Shown here: piece after piece, positions 39,195 through 44,297 of the stretch | How the letters are laid out: each line of letters begins with the position of its first letter | Position numbering within the stretch: position 1 is the stretch's first letter | Virus record (IMG/VR): IMGVR_UViG_3300025117_000118 | Location: 1 to 44,297 of that record | DNA from: a virus | Strand: one strand, 5' to 3' | Length of the DNA stretch: 44,297 nt | The notes under the pieces: model-generated | The model's database searches: none | The model's input: the letters and a program-made list of their open reading frames with translations, nothing else | Told to the model about the DNA's origin: nothing | Made by a program: the position numbers and the translations under genes

Positions 39195-39346
39195 GGGTTA
39201 TCCGTTGAAGATGTGTCATTTCCATAAGTTACAGCAATTACTGCAATTGTGTTTATTTCTTGTATCACCGTTCCCATTTTCTCTGGAACATCCGACCAAC
39301 TAACAACCGGAAGATATATTTCATAGGTCTTTATTTCGCTATTCAT
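39191..39346 (-). CDS. Small hypothetical protein (51 aa)
   Basis: ATG 39346 with AAAGGATAGG upstream, overlapping the end of the preceding gene by 8 bases, ends in an ATGA overlap. Alternating hydrophobic residues (EIYLPVVSWSDV, VIQEINTIAVIAVTY) suggest beta structure. Unknown role. Confidence 0.55.
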   Translation of the reverse strand: MNSEIKTYEIYLPVVSWSDVPEKMGTVIQEINTIAVIAVTYGNDTSSTDNP

Positions 39347-39944
39347 TGCCTATCCTTTCAAACTCGATCACCCACACCCAGGGATTGGCTTCCCATCCAT
39401 AGCCCCGATTGAGGTTGATCATGTTCCATAGTTCAATAAATGCTACGATGTGCTTTCTTGGGTGGTTATATCGCTCATCTGGCGGTAAACCGAGTAAGTG
39501 GATTCCTTCTGCTTCGGCATCCTTTTCGCTGATGTCCTGCAATCTCTCAACTCGGATATCCTTGACTAGCAGATCAATCCTGCTAGCCCAGCGGGGCATG
39601 TGAATGGATGGTCTCCATTTATGATCTGTTATAGGTTTTGCCTGTGTTCTCCAAAGCATAGCATTATCGGCTTTATACCTAATTCCTTGTGCGTTTACCC
39701 CGCTATGTCCAAAATAATAATATTGCCAAGTTTCCCTCACCCACAACTGGTCACCTGCCCGACCGTAAGGACTGATTACCTCATAATCTAATAGATCAAA
39801 ATAAAATTCTCCATTTACCCTGATTATTTCCTCGATCAAAGCAACCCGCTCTGCTGGCTTGATCACCCTTCTGGTCTGTGTCTTTCTTCCATCAAGAATG
39901 GATCGCACCATTTCACCTGAAAACAAAATCGGTCTCTCAATCAT
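39339..39944 (-). CDS. ASCH-like phage protein (201 aa)
   Basis: The ATG at 39944 overlaps the previous stop and has AAAGGATAAAGG upstream. The start IERPILFSGEMVRSILDGRK followed by TQTRRV is a widespread phage motif, followed by YGRAGDQLWVRETW and the C-terminal WANPWVW-type ending. The fold is related to ASCH/PUA RNA-binding domains. No demonstrated activity that I can cite. Confidence 0.7.
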   Translation of the reverse strand: MIERPILFSGEMVRSILDGRKTQTRRVIKPAERVALIEEIIRVNGEFYFDLLDYEVISPYGRAGDQLWVRETWQYYYFGHSGVNAQGIRYKADNAMLWRTQAKPITDHKWRPSIHMPRWASRIDLLVKDIRVERLQDISEKDAEAEGIHLLGLPPDERYNHPRKHIVAFIELWNMINLNRGYGWEANPWVWVIEFERIGNE

Positions 39945-40228
39945 CCCTTTATCCTTTCTTCGTGGATTTTTAGTGCTTCTTCTGCCACCTCTATAGACTG
40001 TTTTCCCATCTGGTATCCTTCTTCCCACAATATTATATTAATTACATTAGCCAACCTCTGCGTAAATTCGTTGGCGGATTGGACTTGCCTTTTTAGATCA
40101 TCTATAGTTTGTTCGTAATCGCTCGGCAAAAAACTATCTGACGGTATTTCTTTGTGCATTTCTTTATTTTTTTCTAAGAGGAATTTGTGCATAGCATTAA
40201 TATCATAGGGATTTATTTCTTTACTCAT
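39941..40228 (-). CDS. Coiled-coil hypothetical protein (95 aa)
   Basis: Helix-rich with heptad-like patterns (YEQTIDDLKRQVQSANEF and a second helix to the end). Starts 4 bases inside the upstream gene. No domain recognised. Confidence 0.6.
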   Translation of the reverse strand: MSKEINPYDINAMHKFLLEKNKEMHKEIPSDSFLPSDYEQTIDDLKRQVQSANEFTQRLANVINIILWEEGYQMGKQSIEVAEEALKIHEERIKG

Positions 40229-40416
40229 CTATCCACCACCTTTCCGTTCCGGACTTGTTTTAGTTTCACATCGTATAAGTAGTTGTCAAACGCCCTTACC
40301 AGATTACATTGTTCACATTTACATCCATCAAGCATTTCAAATTCATCATCCATGCCTATCCACTTTACGCGCCATTCTAATAAGGCGTTATATAATTCTT
40401 CTGTGAGTTTAGTCAT
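40225..40416 (-). CDS. Small protein with CxCxxC motif (63 aa)
   Basis: Mostly helical with CKCEQC in the middle, which may bind metal. A start at 40416 follows a short gap after the upstream gene. Unknown. Confidence 0.55.
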   Translation of the reverse strand: MTKLTEELYNALLEWRVKWIGMDDEFEMLDGCKCEQCNLVRAFDNYLYDVKLKQVRNGKVVDR

Positions 40417-40428
40417 ATTCGCTCCATG

Positions 40429-40716
40429 TTATTTGTATCCAGTAAGTAATACATAATAGTTATTATCTGTGTATGAATTACACCTATTTAGAAAACGATT
40501 TATAACCTTGTTGATCCAGGTCATTTTAGCTTTTACATAATCGCCAGTATCTGGCTTGCAACCAAGCTGAATTGCGGTACTCTCTATCGAGATATTCGCA
40601 TTTCCAAAATATATACCTGTTAGTGCTTTTTTGCCTAAACATCGACCATCTGTATGTGCAGTCCAATATAGATAGCCCAATACACCTCTTATTTTTTCTT
40701 CTCTTTTCTTGTTCAC
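40429..40716 (-). CDS. Hypothetical protein (95 aa)
   Basis: Basic N-terminus NKKREEKIRGVLGYLYW followed by a mixed alpha/beta body. Overlaps the previous stop by 4 bases. No family recognised. Confidence 0.55.
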   Translation of the reverse strand: MNKKREEKIRGVLGYLYWTAHTDGRCLGKKALTGIYFGNANISIESTAIQLGCKPDTGDYVKAKMTWINKVINRFLNRCNSYTDNNYYVLLTGYK

Positions 40717-40892
40717 TTATGATCTCCTAAACAAACATACAGTTTGGCCAGTAACGCTCTTACTCCATTAGGTCCTAGATTACGAATACGTATCAGCTTT
40801 TTATAATGCCGATTAACTGCCATCCTATCATCTATCGGTAATGATTCGTACCATTCATCGAATAGTTTTGCTATCTGCGCGTCTGTCATAAT
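40713..40892 (-). CDS. Small hypothetical protein (59 aa)
   Basis: ATG 40892 chosen because GAAGGA lies 7 nt upstream inside the preceding gene. Helical sequence DAQIAKLFDEWYESLP followed by a basic region HYKKLIRIRNLG, which could contact nucleic acid. Unknown. Confidence 0.55.
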   Translation of the reverse strand: MMTDAQIAKLFDEWYESLPIDDRMAVNRHYKKLIRIRNLGPNGVRALLAKLYVCLGDHK

Positions 40893-41068
40893 GTGTCCTT
40901 CTTTGGAAAACCGCAATGCCAAACATAAGAAATCCACTTTAGAATATTTACCTTCCCTGCCGAATCACAATACCCACACGGATCATAAATGGTATGATAA
41001 ACGATTCTGTATTGCACGCACTCGTGGACAGTAAGTTTTCCACCGCCATTACATACTGGACATTTCAT
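40886..41068 (-). CDS. DnaJ-type zinc-finger microprotein (60 aa)
   Basis: CPVCNGGGKL and CGYCDSAGKV form the CxxCxGxG-like double motif of a DnaJ zinc finger. Preceded by GGAG in the end of a possible upstream microgene. No J domain present. Role unknown. Confidence 0.6.
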   Translation of the reverse strand: MKCPVCNGGGKLTVHECVQYRIVYHTIYDPCGYCDSAGKVNILKWISYVWHCGFPKKDTL

Positions 41069-41071
41069 TTC

Positions 41072-41158
41072 CTATTCTCCCATCAGCAAACACAATCCAT
41101 ATAAGGTGATAAATACCAGTGCTAACAAAACTAACGAATGTGCACATCCTGATTTCAT
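41072..41158 (-). CDS. Possible membrane microprotein (28 aa)
   Basis: An open frame MKSGCAHSLVLLALVFITLY then GLCLLMGE, one clean membrane helix, ending so that its last codons carry the ribosome site of the next gene. GGAG touches the ATG, too close for normal initiation, but a TATAGA box lies 5 nt upstream, so a leaderless start is conceivable. Weak call. Confidence 0.3.
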   Translation of the reverse strand: MKSGCAHSLVLLALVFITLYGLCLLMGE

Positions 41159-41201
41159 CTCCATCTATAACATTTTACGCCAAAAACAATTAATTTACAT
41201 A

Positions 41202-41230
41202 GTGCCAAATGTCATAATATGGCGTATAAT
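41202..41230 (+). promoter_or_regulatory. Promoter placing the start at the 41237 ATG
   Basis: GTGCCA (41202-41207), 17 bp, TATAAT (41225-41230); ATG 6 nt later. ATGTCA also lies 10 bp upstream of the -10, as at 16598. Divergent from the leftward run. Confidence 0.55.
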
Positions 41231-41236
41231 ACAAGT

Positions 41237-41521
41237 ATGCAAGAAGTTCCTATCATCTGTACTCACTGCTTTGAAGAAAATATGGTTGACATCGGAAAAC
41301 TGATACGAAGGAAACAGGATAAATTAAGGGATTCTCTTGGATTTCTTTGTGCAGGATGCGACAGGTTCGTTCATGTTTTCACAACAACAAAATCTCTTGA
41401 CAGGGCGTTTGAACGCCTGAACAACCGACCAATATATAGCAGAAATTATATGTTCCACTTTGCCAGAGTGATGAAAAAGGCGGAAGGAATACAGGAAATA
41501 GATGGCTCGATCAGAAATTAA
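41237..41521 (+). CDS. Zinc-ribbon protein with leaderless start (94 aa)
   Basis: The ATG at 41237 is preferred over an in-frame ATG at 41219, because the latter lies within the promoter and neither has a ribosome site. CTHCFEENMVD and CAGCDRF form one zinc ribbon; the rest is helical and basic. It overlaps the connector gene by 20 bases and starts the right-hand structural module. Confidence 0.6.
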   Translation: MQEVPIICTHCFEENMVDIGKLIRRKQDKLRDSLGFLCAGCDRFVHVFTTTKSLDRAFERLNNRPIYSRNYMFHFARVMKKAEGIQEIDGSIRN

Positions 41522-42725
41522 AACATGGTTAAGTTTGGACGAATGGTTTTCTATTATCGGCGTTAATCCGCTTCACGCCAATTCACTTTCCAGCACTCTG
41601 TTCAGCGGGAACGTGTGTGGCACCAACTGGTTCCAATACCAATGGCAACACTCTGACAGGGTAAGCAGGGAGGATGTGGCAGAAGCGATATCCGAAGCGG
41701 AAAACGATATCGCCCTTGAGGTTGGGTATAACCTTATTCCAGATTGGTCAGTTGAAGAAAGAAAACTTGTCACGCGCCCGCTGGTTCCAGAAAGTTATAG
41801 TTTATCTGGATTAAATCCGCGTTCCATGCTCCGCTCAATTGAACTGTCAAAAGGACACGTGATAAGCGGTGGAGTGAAAACAAAGACAGCCATTGAGTTG
41901 GGTTCTGCCATCACCCGCTCTGACCCAAACGGAGATGGATATTCTGAACTATGCACCGTTTCTGTTGCCACAAGCGTTACAGATACCAACGAGATCCATG
42001 TGTATTATGCTGGCGAAAGCGGGGATGATGGATGGGAAATAAGACCGATTGAGGTATCCATATCTGGCGGGATTGCAACCATTACCTTTAAGTCATGGCA
42101 GGTCGTTCTCAAAGAAACGATGGACACGTTTGATGCAGAGGCAATTGACGGTGATGATGCAACAAACTACGAAACAACCGTTGATGTTTACAGGGTTTAT
42201 AACGACCCATCCACGCAGGTACAATTCATTTGGGAACGAATTCCAGGATATACAACCTGCTCATCTTCCACCTGCGTTGCCTGCAATTTTGATACACAGG
42301 CAGGGTGCTTCCATCTTCGCGACCCGCGATTGGGATTTGCGGTTCCTGCTCCAGCATCGTGGGATTCTGACGATGAGGAGTTTGATTCTGCTGAATGGGC
42401 TGGGTGCCGTGCGCCTGACCAGGTTCGGTTCTGGTATTATTCAGGATTTCAAGACAAGAGCATATTAAGGTATAATGTAACCATGTCCCGCTACTGGAAG
42501 CGTGCGGTTGCGTACTACGCAGCATCCAGGTTGGATAGACCTGCGTGTGGGTGTAGCAATGTACAGCAGTTCATCGATCATTGGAGAAAAGATGCTTCGT
42601 TGAACACGCCGGAGTTGAGTTTCCAGGTGACGCCCGAACTGATGTCGAACAAGTTCGGAACCACCATGGGAGCAATATTCGCTTACAAGGCGGTACATCG
42701 GAACGGAGTAAGGATCATAAAGTGA
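41502..42725 (+). CDS. Virion structural protein, probable head-tail connector or tail component
   Basis: 407 aa. N-terminal LSLDEWFSIIGVNPLHANSL and the helical EDVAEAISEAENDIALEVGY recall connector adaptor proteins. The middle is beta-rich and a cysteine-rich segment (CSSSTCVACNF) follows. The end has a helix-rich region RYWKRAVAYYAASRLDRPAC. The genes after it are structural, so a place in the connector or tail is inferred. Confidence 0.6.
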   Translation: MARSEIKTWLSLDEWFSIIGVNPLHANSLSSTLFSGNVCGTNWFQYQWQHSDRVSREDVAEAISEAENDIALEVGYNLIPDWSVEERKLVTRPLVPESYSLSGLNPRSMLRSIELSKGHVISGGVKTKTAIELGSAITRSDPNGDGYSELCTVSVATSVTDTNEIHVYYAGESGDDGWEIRPIEVSISGGIATITFKSWQVVLKETMDTFDAEAIDGDDATNYETTVDVYRVYNDPSTQVQFIWERIPGYTTCSSSTCVACNFDTQAGCFHLRDPRLGFAVPAPASWDSDDEEFDSAEWAGCRAPDQVRFWYYSGFQDKSILRYNVTMSRYWKRAVAYYAASRLDRPACGCSNVQQFIDHWRKDASLNTPELSFQVTPELMSNKFGTTMGAIFAYKAVHRNGVRIIK

Positions 42726-42731
42726 GGAAGC

Positions 42732-43040
42732 ATGGAAATAGCCGTATATACAGATGAAAAAGGAAGGAATTACGACACGTTTATGAATGCAAGCGGTATG
42801 ATGGTTACGATAGGTCCGCCGGAAGGGTTGATCGATTCACTGAAACTGCCGGAGCCGTTTGCCACGAATTTACATAATGCGTTACACAGGAGAAAGATAT
42901 TGAATTACCGAAATGCTTCGGCACATTCAAAAGAATTAATGGGTGCTTTGCAGGAGGCATTGCTGGTTGATGTACAACGCCTGAACGAAGCATATTTTCT
43001 ATCTGAACAGGAATTTGAGTTAGGAGGTCACAATGAGTGA
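42732..43040 (+). CDS. Hypothetical protein of the tail module (102 aa)
   Basis: GAGGAAG lies upstream of the ATG. The N-terminal part is beta (IAVYTDEKGRNYDTF), the phrase IGPPEGLIDSLKLPEP leads into a helical region with ALHRRKILNYRNA. Proteins of this build occur beside tail genes. Overlaps the following gene by 8 bases. Unknown. Confidence 0.6.
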   Translation: MEIAVYTDEKGRNYDTFMNASGMMVTIGPPEGLIDSLKLPEPFATNLHNALHRRKILNYRNASAHSKELMGALQEALLVDVQRLNEAYFLSEQEFELGGHNE

Positions 43041-44297
43041 ACAAACTGCTTTGACCGCTCTCAACCAGAGAGTTTGGTACATTGAAGGTGGAGTACATCC
43101 CACGAGGTCGCCGTCTTTCCTTGCATTGGGTAAGTTTTCAGGCGACCCATCCCATTCTTTTGGTGAGGACACAAAGATCACCGCACCAGACCCGAACAGT
43201 TACGGAAAGGATATCCAGGTAGGCGTTGTCCCCGGAAGTGATGACAGGGCGACCCTATCCATAGGCGCACGCTACACCGCAGTCAAGGATATCCTTATGG
43301 GCTGGGCGAACAGAGGGTGCCGGGTGGATATCTTTGCCCTTTCGGGGCGTTGTGGAAACCCGCAGGACTTCTCCGATGGTGGAGAGAAATGGGTGTATTT
43401 CCCGGATGGGCGTATCTCGAATCATGGATTCGAGAACTTTGGCGCGTTTGGACGGGACGAGAACAACCCGACAAACTCGATGGTCGATATGACCGCCGAA
43501 GATTATTGGGAACTGCTCCGCATGAGCCAGGATCAGGTTGCTTCTGCCGAAACCACACGCCTTATCTATACCGTGGATGTCTATGGTGGCGATGACTGCG
43601 AAGATTGTTCTGCTCCCTGTGACCGTGTTCTTGCTACAATGGCAGGCGCAAGCGCAACTCCAGGCACACAACCGACACTTCTTTATTCAGAAGATGGCGG
43701 GGAAACCTGGTCGAGCCAGACCATCACAACCATGTTCTCGAATGAAACAATCGAAGATGGTGTTGTTATTGGATCTGATATCGTTTATGTATCCAGCGTA
43801 TCAAACTCCATGCACTACACAGATATTGACGATGTGTTCATTGCAGACAACACATGGCTTGAAACGACCTCCGGTTTTGTTGCCACAAAAGAACCGCTTG
43901 CAATTTCATCTGCGGATGCACGCCATACATGGATCGTTGGAAATGGTGGATATATTTACTTTGTGAAGAACCATAAGGTAAAGGCAGAAGTTCAGGATGC
44001 GGGAGTTGCAACCACGCAGAACCTCAATTCTGTACACGCCAAAGATTCAGCCAACGTGCTTGCTGTTGGTAATTCCAACGCCGTTGTGTACTCAACCAAC
44101 GGCGGGGTAACCTGGCAATCTGTTTCCGGACCCGCTGTAGGTGTGAACCTGGGTGCCTGCTGGATGTGGGACGATAAGACCTGGCTGGTTGGAGAAGGTG
44201 CTGGTGGAAACGGAAAATTGTGGGTGACAGACAACCGTGGATATACATGGACAGAGATCGGATTGCCGAACACATACAGCCGAATCTACAAGATCAT
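43033..44297 (+). CDS. Large virion protein with BNR/Asp-box repeats (partial, runs off right edge)
   Basis: AGGAGG precedes the ATG at 43033; the frame stays open for 421 codons to the window edge. Residues 1-200 form a distinct domain (RVWYIEGGVHPTRSPSFLAL, WVYFPDGRISNHGFENFG), perhaps the virion anchor. After about residue 215 Asp-box repeats recur: YSEDGGETW, YSTNGGVTW, VTDNRGYTW, the signature of BNR-type beta-propellers as in sialidases and photosystem assembly factors. It may bind or cleave glycans at the host surface. Confidence 0.75.
   Translation, partial: MSEQTALTALNQRVWYIEGGVHPTRSPSFLALGKFSGDPSHSFGEDTKITAPDPNSYGKDIQVGVVPGSDDRATLSIGARYTAVKDILMGWANRGCRVDIFALSGRCGNPQDFSDGGEKWVYFPDGRISNHGFENFGAFGRDENNPTNSMVDMTAEDYWELLRMSQDQVASAETTRLIYTVDVYGGDDCEDCSAPCDRVLATMAGASATPGTQPTLLYSEDGGETWSSQTITTMFSNETIEDGVVIGSDIVYVSSVSNSMHYTDIDDVFIADNTWLETTSGFVATKEPLAISSADARHTWIVGNGGYIYFVKNHKVKAEVQDAGVATTQNLNSVHAKDSANVLAVGNSNAVVYSTNGGVTWQSVSGPAVGVNLGACWMWDDKTWLVGEGAGGNGKLWVTDNRGYTWTEIGLPNTYSRIYKI

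Overview
This window is a stretch of a tailed double-stranded DNA bacteriophage (Caudoviricetes-like). The evidence is a clear large terminase, portal, prohead protease, major capsid protein and HK97 gp10-like connector in the usual order, plus a GH25-type endolysin, holin-like membrane proteins and dozens of small, tightly overlapping phage genes. Bacterial signals are standard: GGAGG-type ribosome binding sites, ATGA stop/start overlaps, sigma70-like promoters and hairpin terminators. No integrase, repressor or other lysogeny gene is seen. The host cannot be named from the sequence.

Layout. (1) 1-6652, mostly minus strand: small accessory genes, interrupted at 1914-3127 by a plus-strand island with two holin-like membrane proteins, a ribbon-helix-helix regulator and a tiny membrane protein. 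A tRNA-like element and a second structured element sit at 1631-1817. A beta-clamp-like gene lies at 5166-5648. (2) 6653-8318, divergent control region: AT-rich tract, 15-bp inverted repeat, short direct repeats, and several predicted structured RNAs around a hexapeptide acyltransferase gene. (3) 8319-20878, plus strand: heptose isomerase GmhA, then the DNA packaging and head module. The prohead protease is interrupted by an HNH intein, and one small head gene carries an in-frame TGA. (4) 20879-35342, plus strand: an HNH-AP2 homing endonuclease with a structured leader, followed by a sugar and glycan cassette: SDR 4,6-dehydratase, GT2, SAM methyltransferase, HddA-type heptose kinase, a His-for-Lys DegT-fold enzyme, a cREC-nucleotidyltransferase fusion, an epimerase and a three-domain glycosyltransferase. 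In its middle is a DNA methyltransferase carrying both a LAGLIDADG intein and an antisense HNH gene. (5) 35479-41158, minus strand: a metallophosphoesterase, the endolysin and many small zinc-ribbon or membrane proteins. (6) 41237-44297, plus strand: connector and virion proteins, ending in a protein with BNR-type repeats that runs off the window.

How it works together. GmhA and HddA are consecutive-type steps of nucleotide-activated heptose synthesis. With the nucleotidyltransferase domain, dehydratase, epimerase, DegT-fold enzyme and glycosyltransferases they suggest that the phage builds an unusual sugar and attaches it to something: virion, DNA or host envelope.

The most unusual feature is the methyltransferase gene. 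An HNH endonuclease gene lies antisense inside it, driven by a consensus promoter (TTGACA, 17 bp, TATAAT) only 7 bp from its ATG. The whole cassette coincides with a polar in-frame insertion in the methyltransferase, so the sense frame stays open. At least three genes here appear to be leaderless.
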